Below are positions 9,788 to 19,885 of a stretch of 64,000 nt of DNA, piece after piece (the first letter of the stretch is position 1; each line of letters starts with the position of its first letter). The notes under the pieces are model-generated. The model was not told where the DNA came from and did no database searches. It saw nothing but the letters and a program-made list of their open reading frames with translations. Source of the DNA: DATBSK01 sp964501785 (GTDB lineage: Bacteria > Actinomycetota > Acidimicrobiia > IMCC26256 > PALSA-555); the NCBI GenBank assembly GCA_964501785.1, contig CAZCUD010000010.1, positions 1 through 64,000 on the forward strand, in the 5' to 3' direction. A program made the position numbers and the translations under genes.

Positions 9788-10689
9788 TCCTTCTCGCACT
9801 GAGCACCCTGGGGCTGGTGCTGCTGGCACTCCCAGGGGTGGCGGCCCGCTGGTCGTCGCGTCTTCCGGCAGCGGACTGGACTCGGGTCGTCGTCGTGGCA
9901 CTCGCTGCGGGTGTCACCACCTTCCTCGGCGCGCTCCTGCTCGCGGCGGTTCCCGCGTTCGCATGGATCGTCGACGCGCCTTCGGTCGTCGATCACTGCC
10001 GCGGTGTGCTGGCGCCGCTCTCGGCCGACCCGACCCTCCTGAGCTGGGGGGCCGTGGCGGTGATGTCGATCCTGGTCGTCCGCCTCGCAAGCGGTGCGCG
10101 ACGCGCGTTCACTGGCGCGCGACGAGCGCGCGTCGAGTCCTGGCTCGGGGAGCATCGCGAGGGCGATGGCTACGAGCTCGTGGTCCTCCCGACCAGCGAG
10201 GTCCTCGCGTTCGGGGTCCCCGGCGATCCACCGCAGGTCGTCGTCTCGACCGGGCTCGTCGACGTCCTCGAGCCCGAGCAGAGGTCGGCCGTGATCGCGC
10301 ACGAGGTCGCACACCACCGTCTGCGCCATTCGCGAGTCCTGGCGTTCTTCGCCAGCGTCGAGCACGCGTTCGGATGGTTCACGCCTGCGGGTCAGAGCGT
10401 CGAGGTCGGACGAACCGCGGTCGAAGCGTGGGCCGACGACGCGGTCGGCCAAGACAGCAGCGCCCGCCGTTCGCTGCGATCCGCCCTCTCGGGCATGACG
10501 CGCGGCACCTGGCATGCCGATCAGCGCCTGGCTCGCCTGCGAACGCGCATGCCGGCGCGTGCGCCGATCGCCCGATTCGCCTCGTTCGCACCGGTCGCGT
10601 TGATGCTCGTGACGGTGCTCGCACTCGTGGCCGGGTGGTTCACCGACGCGCATCACGCGGTCGCGCTCGGCGCGCCCTGCGATCACTGA
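9784..10689 (+). CDS. M56-family membrane metallopeptidase (BlaR1-like, no sensor domain)
   Basis: A 301-residue membrane protein with hydrophobic segments near residues 1-20, 35-60 and 80-100, then a cytosolic zinc-protease domain with HEVAHHRLRH (HExxH), and a last hydrophobic segment near the C-terminus. In BlaR1/MecR1 systems this domain cleaves the BlaI-type repressor after a signal. The extracellular penicillin-binding sensor is absent: only a short His-containing tail (DAHHAVALG) follows the last helix. It is translationally coupled to the repressor gene. A role in inactivating the repressor under metal stress is inference. Confidence 0.82.
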   Translation: MILLALSTLGLVLLALPGVAARWSSRLPAADWTRVVVVALAAGVTTFLGALLLAAVPAFAWIVDAPSVVDHCRGVLAPLSADPTLLSWGAVAVMSILVVRLASGARRAFTGARRARVESWLGEHREGDGYELVVLPTSEVLAFGVPGDPPQVVVSTGLVDVLEPEQRSAVIAHEVAHHRLRHSRVLAFFASVEHAFGWFTPAGQSVEVGRTAVEAWADDAVGQDSSARRSLRSALSGMTRGTWHADQRLARLRTRMPARAPIARFASFAPVALMLVTVLALVAGWFTDAHHAVALGAPCDH

Positions 10690-10732
10690 TCGGTTCTGCG
10701 CCGGCTGCACGATCGTCTACTGTGAGTGGGCT

Positions 10733-10749
10733 ACGACGACTTGTCGTTG
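10733..10749 (+). promoter_or_regulatory. operator copy 2 upstream of the CopC-CopD gene
   Basis: ACGACGACTTGTCGTTG is the exact reverse complement of the site at 9365-9381. It lies 133 nt upstream of ATG 10882, just after a CTACTGT stretch that could be a -10 region. Its presence suggests the CopC-CopD gene belongs to the same BlaI-type regulon. Confidence 0.6.
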
Positions 10750-10881
10750 TCAACGAATCGGAAGCCCCCGACTGCCGAGCTCCAGGAGCACGATGTCTCG
10801 TCACTGCCCGGGCCGAGGGTGGACCGCCGCCCAAGGTCTCGGAGGGGCTGCCATCGTGCCGGGTGGCGCACTCCGACTCGG

Positions 10882-12459
10882 ATGATCCGCGTAGGTACCG
10901 GACGGGAACCGCGCCGGGTCGGGGTCCTGGTCGCCAGGGCCTCCTGGCTCGTCGCGCTGGCTGTGCTGGTCGGCGCGTTCGGGGCGCAGCCTGCTGCGGC
11001 GCACGCCGAGCTGACGTCGAGCACTCCGGCCGAGGGGGCGACCGTGACCGGACCGCTCGACCGGATCTCGTTGGAGTTCCTCAACCCCGTCGTCGCGGTC
11101 GGCGATCAGTTCTCCCTGCTCGACGGCAACGGGCAGCCGGTCGAGATCGCCGCAGTCGAGCCGGAAGGTGAGACGACATCGCTCGACGTGATCCCCGCGG
11201 CACCACTCGAGGGCGGGGCGTACGGCCTGCGGTGGTCCGCCCGTGCCGGAGACTCCCATCCGCGGCAGGGCACCGTGACGTTCACGGTCGAAGCGCCCGC
11301 AACCTCGGCCTCGACACTCCCGAGCGCCGGCGGCGACACGCCCGCGACCGGAGCTGGCGAGGCGGTGTCCGAGCACCCTTCGGGAGCTGCAGCAGGTCAT
11401 GACGCCGCGGCCGGCCTCCACGATGCACTCGCGACGCCCGACACCGGCACGGCATCGTCGCTGGCGACGGCGGTCCGCTTTCTCGTGTACTCCGGGATGC
11501 TGCTCGCGATCGGCGGGATCCTGTATCTCGCCTTCGTGCATCGAGGGACCCGAGGTGAGGGACGACGCCTCGTGTTCATCGTCCGACGCGCGGCGGCCCT
11601 CGTGCTCGTCGCGTCGTTCGTCGAGCTCCCGGTCCAGGCGATCCTCTTCGACGGCGGATCGACCGATGCGATCGCGGCCCCCGACGTCTACCGGGACCTC
11701 CTGAGTGGAGACTTCGGCATCGGGGTCCTGCTCCGCGCCGTCGGCGCGGTCCTCGTCCTCGCGGGGATGCGGATGCAGCTCGACCGCCTCGGCGAGCAGG
11801 AGCGACGAGCCGCCGACCTCGGAGACGAGCCGACGCTCGAGCACCACCTCGGACGCGGGGCAGTCGCGACCCGCACCCGCCCGGCCGCCGTGGAGCACGA
11901 CCATCGTGTCCGCGTCGAGGCGTCACCCCTCGCGATGGCCGGCGGGCTCGCGCTCGTCGCCTCCGAGCTCTTCATCGGCCACACGGCTTCGACCGATCCG
12001 CGTTGGCTCGTCGGCGTGTCGACGATCGTGCACCTGCTGGCGGCGGGGCTGTGGGTCGCCGGCGTGGCGATGCTCGCCGCCACGCTCTGGCGCCGGCATC
12101 GTCACGGTGCCGAGCTCGAGGCTGCACTGCTCGCGACCCGTTTCTCGGTCGTGGCGATCGGCGCCGTGGCCGCCGTGTCGGTCACCGGGTTCGTGCTGGG
12201 CATCGCGATCCTCGGCGACGCGGGCGCGTTGGTGTCCACCGAGTTCGGCCGTCTCCTCCTGGTGAAGGTCGTGCTCGTCGCCGTGCTCGTCGCGCTGGGC
12301 GGATACAACCAGCGCGTGATCATCCCCGCGCTCGAGCGACGCCGTACCTCGCGACGCGCCGGTCATCGTCTGCGCTGGATGGTCACCGCAGAGGTGGTCA
12401 CCTTCCTCGCGATCGTCGCGCTGACGGCGGCCCTCGTCGGCGCCGACTCGACCGGCTGA
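10882..12459 (+). CDS. CopC-CopD fusion, copper resistance membrane protein (YcnJ-like)
   Basis: A 525-residue protein. A signal peptide (VGVLVARASWLVALAVLV, ending AAA) leaves a mature N-terminal His (HAELTSSTPAEGATV) as in CopC, and the CopC beta domain ends with WSARAGDSHPRQGTVTF, containing a typical copper-binding Asp/His. A linker with His follows (EHPSGAAAGHDAAAGLHD), then about eight transmembrane helices of CopD type (SELFIGHTAS, HLLAAGLWVAGV). CopC binds Cu(II) outside the membrane and CopD is a presumed copper importer or carrier. ATG 10882 was chosen because upstream sequence is non-coding and carries the operator. Confidence 0.87.
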   Translation: MIRVGTGREPRRVGVLVARASWLVALAVLVGAFGAQPAAAHAELTSSTPAEGATVTGPLDRISLEFLNPVVAVGDQFSLLDGNGQPVEIAAVEPEGETTSLDVIPAAPLEGGAYGLRWSARAGDSHPRQGTVTFTVEAPATSASTLPSAGGDTPATGAGEAVSEHPSGAAAGHDAAAGLHDALATPDTGTASSLATAVRFLVYSGMLLAIGGILYLAFVHRGTRGEGRRLVFIVRRAAALVLVASFVELPVQAILFDGGSTDAIAAPDVYRDLLSGDFGIGVLLRAVGAVLVLAGMRMQLDRLGEQERRAADLGDEPTLEHHLGRGAVATRTRPAAVEHDHRVRVEASPLAMAGGLALVASELFIGHTASTDPRWLVGVSTIVHLLAAGLWVAGVAMLAATLWRRHRHGAELEAALLATRFSVVAIGAVAAVSVTGFVLGIAILGDAGALVSTEFGRLLLVKVVLVAVLVALGGYNQRVIIPALERRRTSRRAGHRLRWMVTAEVVTFLAIVALTAALVGADSTG

Positions 12460-12466
12460 CCGCCCC

Positions 12467-12520
12467 TGTATCCGGCGGCTGGTCATGAGGAGAGCCATCT
12501 CAGGCCTACACACCCAGTAG
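12467..12520 (+). pseudogene. relic of an acyl-CoA dehydrogenase 3' end
   Basis: Eighteen in-frame codons ending in TAG encode CIRRLVMRRAISGLHTQ. The complete acyl-CoA dehydrogenase at 3290 ends in EIQRLVIARAISGLHIQ. Twelve of the last 16 codons encode the same residue, and the nucleotides align without gaps up to the shared CCAGTAG end. Upstream of 12467 the similarity stops at the CopC-CopD stop codon. It therefore looks like the tail of a deleted acyl-CoA dehydrogenase gene, left when neighbouring DNA was inserted or rearranged. Confidence 0.55.
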
Positions 12521-12564
12521 TCGAGCCGCCGCGCTCGGTGACACCGGGCGCTCGATGGTCCAAG

Positions 12565-14192
<1,628 letters not shown>

Positions 14193-14196
<4 letters not shown>

Positions 14197-16766
14197 CAAC
14201 CCGACCGCGAGCAGTCATGCTGGGACGAATGCAGCTCTATCAGGGCTGGCGGGGGTGGGCGCTGGCGGGCGGGATCGTCGTCCTCTACGTCGCCCTGGCC
14301 TTCGCCGGCCACGAGCTCGGCTACTTCGGGGTGCTCTCGGTCTGGTACCCGCCGGCGGGCCTCGCCCTCGCCGCCGGCCTGATGTGGGGCTGGCGCGTCT
14401 GGCCGCTCCTCGCCGTCGGCGAGCTCGTCGGCGGTCTGGTCGTGTTCGACATCGGCTCGTCGTTCACGTGGCCCGAGATGATCGTCAACGCGCTCGGGTA
14501 CACCGCGATCTACGTCGCCGCCGGCCTGCTGCTGCGGCGGCTCCGAGTCGGCGGCCACGCCGTCTCCCTGAAGGAGGCGCTCCAGATCCTCGTGGTGGGG
14601 ATCGGCGCCTCGTTCGTCGCCGCGCTCTTCGGTGTCGGCATGCAGCATCTGGCCGGGCTCCCCGACCTCGGCGACTACTGGCGTTCGGTCCGGGTCTGGT
14701 GGATCGGTGATGCGATCGGCATCGCGACCATCACGCCGTCGCTCCTCCTCGCCGCGCTCGCCTTCGGTGCGACCGGCAGGTCCTTCATCCCGGTGTCGGT
14801 GCGCGGCATCGCGATCTGGAAGCTCGTCGCTGCGCTGGCGCTGCCCTCGGTGCTCGCAGTCGGGCTCTTCCTCGTCGGTGCCGACCGCCCGGGCGTCATG
14901 TCGCTCGTGTTCGTCCCGGTGCTGTTCGTCGCGCTGCGGTTCGGTCTCACCGGTGCCGCGCTCTCGACGCTGCTGCTCGCCCCCGTGCTCACGGTGCTCG
15001 CGAACGAGACGGCGGAGACGCTCGACCGCGCCGATCTCCAGATCTACCTCTTCGGCGTGCTCGTCGTCGCGCTCATCGTCGGCGCCGTCGTCGACGAGCG
15101 CGAGCGGATCTCGCTCCGCCAGCGCGAGCTCGGGCAGATCGTCGAGGGCACGACCGACCTCGTCGCGATCGTCGATCGGACCGGTCATCTGCGCTATCTG
15201 AACGCCGCGGGCCACCAGCTGCTCGGGGTGGGCATGGACGAAGACCTCTCGCAGTACTCGGAGGAGGACTTCTATCTCGACGCGCTCGCGGCCCAGGAGG
15301 CCGTCGAGGCGCGAGAGGTCGCGAAGGAGCACGGGAGCTGGAGCGGTGACGTGCAGCTCCGGGGGACCGGGGGCGCGCAGATCTCTGGGTCGAAGGTCGT
15401 GATCGCGCACGCGACTCCCGACGGTTCGGTGCTTCGCACCGCGTCGGTCGTCCGGGACATGACCGATCAGCGTCGCCTCGAGGCCCAGCTGGAGCGCCAG
15501 GCGCTCGAGGATCCGCTGACCGGGCTCGCCAACCGGGCGATCTTCCTCACGCAGGTCGATCGGGCGTTGGCGAGCTCAGCCGGCGGCGTCGTCCTCGTCG
15601 TCAAGATCGATCGCTACGCGGCCCTGCGCGAGACGATCGACTCGTCGTCTGCCGATGCGGTGCTGCTCGAGGTCGCCGAGCGCCTGCGCCGGGTCTGTGG
15701 CGACGCCACCGTCGCACGCGTCGACGCGGCGTCGTTCGGTGTGGTGCCCCACTACCGCATCAGCGGTCCGGCCGCGACGACGCTCGCCCGGCGGATCGTC
15801 GACGCCGTCGGCGATCGACTGGAGGTCGGCGGCCGACGCGTGTCGGTGACCGTGAGCGTCGGGCTCGCCGAGCTCCGGGGCGCGTCGAGTGCCGACGAGG
15901 CAGCCCGCGCCGCGACCGTCGCGGTCAACCGCGCCGAGGCCAAGGGCGGCGGTTGCGTCGTCTTCCACGTCGAGAGCATGACGGAAGAGGCTCATCTCGC
16001 CCTCGCGCTCGAGTCGGAGCTGCGCGACGCGATCGACCAGCGGACGTGGTCGGTCGTGTACCAACCGATCGTCGAGGCCCACGCCGACGTCGTCGTCGGC
16101 GTCGAGGCGCTCCTGCGGTTCCCCGGCCACGACACCCCGGCCGCCCACATCGCGCTCGCGGAGGAGAACGGCCTCATCGTCCCGCTCGGTCTCGAGATCT
16201 TCGAGCGCGCGTGCCAGGACGCGCGCGCCTGGTCGAGGACGCATCCGATCGACACGGTGCACGTGAACGTGTCGGCTCGCCAGCTCGTCGAGCCCGACTT
16301 CGTCCCGTCGGTCCAGGAGGTGCTGGCCGCGCATCCGGATGCTGCTCCCGTCATGACCATCGAGGTGACCGAGACCGTGATGAGCAGCGAGCCCGAGCGT
16401 GCCTCGCGGGCGCTCGCGCAGCTGCGGGAGCTCGGCGCGACGATCGCCCTCGACGACTTCGGGACGGGCTACTCGTCGCTCGCGACCCTGCACACGTTCC
16501 CGATCGACGTGGTGAAGCTCGACCGGGCGTTCACGCTCGACGTCGCCTCCTCCGAGCGGATGCGATCGGTCGTGCGCACGTCGATCGAGCTCGCTCACGC
16601 CCTCGGGATGCAGGTGGTCGCCGAAGGGGTGTCCGAGGCGGAGCAGCTCGAGGCACTCAGGGAGCTGGGCTGCGACGCCGTGCAGGGCTTCCTCGTCGCC
16701 CGCCCGCTCACCTTCGACGCCCTGTTGGCCTGGCTCGGAGCCCGTACCGCGACCGTCCCGACCTGA
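14193..16766 (+). CDS. MASE1-PAS-GGDEF(degenerate)-EAL protein, probable c-di-GMP phosphodiesterase
   Basis: An 857-residue membrane protein. The N-terminal 300 residues form a MASE1 sensor (VWYPPAGLALAAGL, WWIGDAIGI, about eight helices). A PAS domain follows (about 310-425), then a GGDEF domain whose signature is replaced by RVDAASFGV, so cyclase activity is not expected. The C-terminal EAL domain keeps its catalytic set: VEALLRF, EVTETVM, LDDFGTGYSSL, VKLDRAF and VVAEGVSEAEQ. It should therefore degrade c-di-GMP, with the dead GGDEF perhaps as a GTP-binding regulator. GTG 14193 overlaps the kinase stop by 4 nt. Two HD-GYP-like membrane proteins elsewhere in the window hint at a c-di-GMP network. 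Confidence 0.88.
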
Positions 16767-16789
16767 GCGCCCCACCTCGGCGTCCCACC

Positions 16790-16807
16790 CACAGTGGCCA
16801 CACTGTG
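16790..16807 (+). promoter_or_regulatory. inverted repeat after the EAL gene
   Basis: CACAGTG-GCCA-CACTGTG is a perfect 7-bp inverted repeat 24 nt after the EAL stop and about 85 nt before the first conserved block of the leader RNA. It could be a terminator stem or an operator for the leader promoter. No T-tract follows. Confidence 0.4.
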
Positions 16808-16890
16808 CGCAACAGCCACAGCGTCGTCGCCGGTTCGCGCTCTCCGTGGCAAGGCTTTCACGGACCGCTTGCGGCGGGCGCCGGCCTGGA

Positions 16891-17210
16891 TGAGACTTTC
16901 GCCTCCCAGGCAACTCGAAGCCTCAGGAGGTGGCTGCTGCAACGACTTGGATTCTGCGGGCAGGGCCTCGGTCCTGCGACTGCACGACCTTTCTTCAGCG
17001 GAGCGTTCGCGACTCGGTCCCTTAGCGCCGACCGGGCCAGCTGGCTTGCAGAAGGGAGGCGATATGCGTGGGCAAGCGAGTGCTCGTCCGTCTCGGCCTC
17101 ATCGCATCCAGCATCGCCGCTGTGGTGCTGGCGGGCGGGGCCGGTAGAGGGTTCCGGTAGACCGACCCATGACATGTCCGGAAGGTCTCGGGGTCCTGCC
17201 CGGTGAATCC
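16891..17210 (+). ncRNA. candidate structured leader RNA, copy 1 (encloses a micro-ORF)
   Basis: Blocks shared with the leader at 29224 are TGAGACT (16891), GCGGGCAGG-n-CCTCG (16956-16970) and CAGCGGAGCG (16996-17005). Distances between blocks are 65 and 40 nt here and 64 and 40 nt there. The strand 16957-16971 can pair with 17188-17202 over 15 contiguous positions (including G-U). After a 2x2 internal loop, GGATTC (16949-16954) pairs with GAATCC (17205-17210). The loop holds the 30-codon ORF 17068-17160. The GTG start of the HD gene (17203-17205) lies in the internal loop, so the pairing would block its translation. A local CCTCC/GGAGG hairpin precedes the 5' arm. I recognise no known riboswitch class. 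Confidence 0.55.
17068..17160 (+). CDS. 30-residue signal-peptide-like micro-protein, copy 1
   Basis: GTG 17068 is preceded by GGGAGG with 8 nt spacing. The peptide has a basic start (MGKRVLVR), a hydrophobic core (LGLIASSIAAVVLAGGA) and a short basic tail (GRGFR). It matches the peptide at 29394 at 18 of 30 positions, without gaps, and about eight of the identical residues use different codons (for example CGA/AGG for Arg4 and AGA/CGC for Arg27), which argues for protein-level selection. Small residues before the tail (G-G-A) would suit signal peptidase I, releasing the pentapeptide GRGFR; that is speculation. A short membrane peptide or a translated leader controlling the next gene are alternatives. 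Confidence 0.65.
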   Translation: MGKRVLVRLGLIASSIAAVVLAGGAGRGFR

Positions 17211-18546
17211 AAGCCCTGTCGAACCTGCCGCGGACCGTGAGTTCGCGAACCCGACGTACCTGCGCCTGTGGGCAGGCTTCGTCTTCGCGGTCGCGGCCGG
17301 TTCGGCGCTCGCCCTCGGGGTCACCCAGTCGACCCCGATCCCGCTCCTGCCGCTGATCCTCCTCGTCGGTCTCGCGATGGCCGCGGAGCACTTCGCGGTG
17401 GTGATGCCCAACGGTGCCTCGGCGTCGGTGTCGGTCATGGTGTGCCTCGCGGCGATCGTCGTGTTCTGGGAGCCGGCGCCCCTCCTCGGCCCCCTCCTCG
17501 TCGGGATGGCGAGCGGCGTGTTCGTGCCCCACCTCCTGCATCGCGACTGGATGCGCCTCGGGCTCAACGTCGGCATGTTCGGCTTGGCCACGCTCTCGAG
17601 CGCCGTCGTCTACGGCCAGCTCGTGACGACGCCTCGACCGTCGATCGGTCTCGCACTCTTCGCCGCGGTGCTCGCAGCCGGCGCGTACTGGCTCACGAAC
17701 ATCTTCATCCTCGCCGTGGCGATGACGCTGCGACGAGGCACCAGCCTGCGCACCGAGTTCCTCGACCTGTGGGGTTGGGCCGAGATCGAGATCGTCGTGT
17801 TCGCCGTCCTCGGGTTCTTCATGGGGCGCCTCTACCTCGACCTCGGCGCGTGGTCGATCGTGCTGTTCGTGTCGCCCCTGCTCGCCGCCCGACAGTCGTT
17901 CGCCGCGTACCTCCGTGGGCGCGAGTCCCACCAGGCCGTCCTCGCGACGCTGATCCGCGCGCTCGAGGCGAAGGACGTCTACACGGCCGGACACGTCGAG
18001 CGAGTCGCGAGGTTCGCGAGCTACATCGGCACCGAGTTCAACTTCACGCCGGGCCGGCTCCGTCGCCTCCACGACGCTGCCCTGCTGCACGACATCGGCA
18101 AGCTGACGGTGCCCAACCAGCTGCTCAACAAGCCGGGCAAGCTGACACCGAGCGAGTACGAGCGGCTGAAGCGCCACGACGACGTGACCCTCCAGCTGGT
18201 CAGCGAGATCGACACCCTCGCACCGCTCGCCGACGGGGTCGCGCTCGGGCTCGACGCCCCACTCGAGAGCCGGATCGTCCACGTCGCCGACGCGTTCGAC
18301 GCCATGACGTCGACGCGCCCGTATCGGCGAGCGCTGACCCAGGAGGAGGCCGTCGCCGAGCTGCGCGAGCACAGCGGGTCGCAGTTCGACGGCGAGTGCG
18401 TCGAGGCCCTCGTCGCCGCGCTCGAGCGCAAGCACGAGCGCTACGGCGCCGGTGAGGAGCACAGCGAGAGCACCCTGTTCCGCTCCGCGCCGGTCGCCGG
18501 TGTGGGCTCGGCCGGTCTCGGCGACCTCGCCCCTGAACCGAGCTGA
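17203..18546 (+). CDS. membrane protein with an HD-GYP-like domain lacking the GYP segment
   Basis: The 447-residue protein has about 220 residues of transmembrane helices, then an HD-GYP-type domain: AGHVERVARFA (His264), ALLHDIGKLTVPNQLLNKPGKLT (His296-Asp297) and VADAFDAMTSTRPYRRAL. The segment that normally carries HHExxDGxGYP between the last two is missing: HDDVTLQLVSEIDTLAPLAD runs directly into ESRIVHVADAFDAM. c-di-GMP hydrolysis is therefore doubtful, although the metal-binding HD remains. The membrane domain (VFVPHLLHRD, LNVGMFG) is shared with the proteins at 29614 and 33018. GTG 17203 lies inside the 3' arm of the leader RNA, 42 nt after the micro-ORF. Confidence 0.8.
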   Translation: MNPSPVEPAADREFANPTYLRLWAGFVFAVAAGSALALGVTQSTPIPLLPLILLVGLAMAAEHFAVVMPNGASASVSVMVCLAAIVVFWEPAPLLGPLLVGMASGVFVPHLLHRDWMRLGLNVGMFGLATLSSAVVYGQLVTTPRPSIGLALFAAVLAAGAYWLTNIFILAVAMTLRRGTSLRTEFLDLWGWAEIEIVVFAVLGFFMGRLYLDLGAWSIVLFVSPLLAARQSFAAYLRGRESHQAVLATLIRALEAKDVYTAGHVERVARFASYIGTEFNFTPGRLRRLHDAALLHDIGKLTVPNQLLNKPGKLTPSEYERLKRHDDVTLQLVSEIDTLAPLADGVALGLDAPLESRIVHVADAFDAMTSTRPYRRALTQEEAVAELREHSGSQFDGECVEALVAALERKHERYGAGEEHSESTLFRSAPVAGVGSAGLGDLAPEPS

Positions 18547-18569
18547 CGGGTCTCGACCGACCGATCGGG

Positions 18570-19394
18570 CTAGGTCTCGGCGCGACAGCGGTTGCGGAGC
18601 TCACCCAGCTCGTCGATGCGCGTGACGACCGTCGCGCCGTCGGTGAGGTACTGCGGCGGCGTGCGCGCGTGGCCGACCCCGGCCGGCGTGCCGGTCGCGA
18701 TCACGTCCCCGGGGAGCAGGGTGATCACGTCGGAGATGTACGACACGAGCGTCACCGGATCGAACAGGAGATCCGACGTCACACCCCGCTGCACCTCGAC
18801 ACCGTCCACCTCGCAGGTCACCGCGAGCGCATCGCTGGACACCTCGTCGGACGTGACGAGCTGCGGACCGAGCGGCATCGTCGACTCGAACGTCTTGCCC
18901 TGGAGCCACTCCGACGTGCGGTGCTGCCAGTCACGCACGCTGACGTCGTTGGTGACGCAGCAGCCGGCGATCGCCGCGCTGGCCTCGTCACGCGATGCAT
19001 GACGCACCGGCGCACCGATCACCACGGCCAGCTCGGCCTCCCAGTCGACCATGGTCGAGATCCGGGGCAGGACGATGTCGTCGTGCGCGCCGATCAGCAC
19101 GCCGGAGAACTTCGCGAACAACGTCGGGTGCTCAGGCTCGACGTGGCCCATCTCGGCGATGTGCTGGCGATAGTTGAGGCCGACGCAGATGATCTTGTCC
19201 GGGCGGGGCACGAGTGGCGCGTAGTCGAGCCCGGCGACGTCATGGATCCGACCGCCGGCTGCGGCCGCGATCTCGCGCCAGCTCGGCTCCTCGAGCAGCG
19301 CCCCGACGTCGACATGGCCCGTCTCGGTCGCCGACGCTCCGTCGATCCGCACCGCGGCGAGGCCGGTCGAGGTCCGGACGGTCGCGAGCCTCAT
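18570..19394 (-). CDS. fumarylacetoacetate hydrolase family protein
   Basis: A 274-residue FAH-family enzyme (C-C bond hydrolase, decarboxylase or isomerase of 2-oxo acids, Mg-dependent). KIICVGLNYRQHIAEMG, the metal-binding DWEAELAVVIG, VTNDVSVRDWQ, GKTFESTMPLGP and GDVIATGTPAGVG match the family signature in order and spacing. A short N-terminal beta domain of about 65 residues precedes the catalytic domain. It is 16 nt downstream of a MaoC-like gene on the same strand, suggesting a joint catabolic role. The substrate cannot be told. Confidence 0.88.
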   Translation of the reverse strand: MRLATVRTSTGLAAVRIDGASATETGHVDVGALLEEPSWREIAAAAGGRIHDVAGLDYAPLVPRPDKIICVGLNYRQHIAEMGHVEPEHPTLFAKFSGVLIGAHDDIVLPRISTMVDWEAELAVVIGAPVRHASRDEASAAIAGCCVTNDVSVRDWQHRTSEWLQGKTFESTMPLGPQLVTSDEVSSDALAVTCEVDGVEVQRGVTSDLLFDPVTLVSYISDVITLLPGDVIATGTPAGVGHARTPPQYLTDGATVVTRIDELGELRNRCRAET

Positions 19395-19410
19395 CGACCC
19401 GGTGGCGAGC

Positions 19411-19869
19411 TCAGAAGAGCCAGCGGTAGACGACCTGGGCGACGCAGGCCGGCTTGTCCACGCCTTCGATCTCGAAGGTGAGGTCGATCGTCGCCTGCAC
19501 GCCGCCCGGGACGTCGTCGGCGCCCGAGAGCACGGCGGTCATGCGAACGGCCTTGCCGACGGGCACCGGGCTGATGAAGCGCACCTTGTTGCATCCGTAG
19601 TTGACGCCCATCTGCACGTCTTCGAGGTCGACGACCTCGCTGATGAGCACGGGCGCGAGCGAGAGGGTGAGGTACCCGTGGGCGATCGGGCCGCCGAACG
19701 GGCCGCTCGCCGCACGCTCGGGATCGACGTGGATCCACTGGTGGTCGCCCGTCGCGTCGGCGAACCGGTCGACGGCCTCCTGTGTGATCGTGCGCCAGTC
19801 GCTGACTCCGAGCGTGCTCCCGACCGCGGCCTTCACGCCGTCGACGCCGGCGAGCTTCGTGCGAGCCAT
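19411..19869 (-). CDS. MaoC-family dehydratase (hot-dog fold)
   Basis: A 152-residue single hot-dog domain. The signature VDRFADATGDHQWIHVDPERA contains the Asp and His of the R-hydratase active site, followed by GPIAHGYLTLSL. Such proteins hydrate enoyl-CoA thioesters. It lies between a PadR-type regulator and the FAH-family gene, all on the minus strand with gaps of 16 nt, so an operon is likely. ATG 19869 gives the family length. Confidence 0.88.
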   Translation of the reverse strand: MARTKLAGVDGVKAAVGSTLGVSDWRTITQEAVDRFADATGDHQWIHVDPERAASGPFGGPIAHGYLTLSLAPVLISEVVDLEDVQMGVNYGCNKVRFISPVPVGKAVRMTAVLSGADDVPGGVQATIDLTFEIEGVDKPACVAQVVYRWLF

Positions 19870-19885
19870 GGGCGGAGCGTACCGG

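Noticed and set aside
16891..17067. Known c-di-GMP (GEMM), c-di-AMP (ydaO) or glycine riboswitch
   Set aside because: The order and sequence of the conserved blocks do not match the consensus cores of these classes as I know them, although c-di-GMP-type genes nearby made this tempting.
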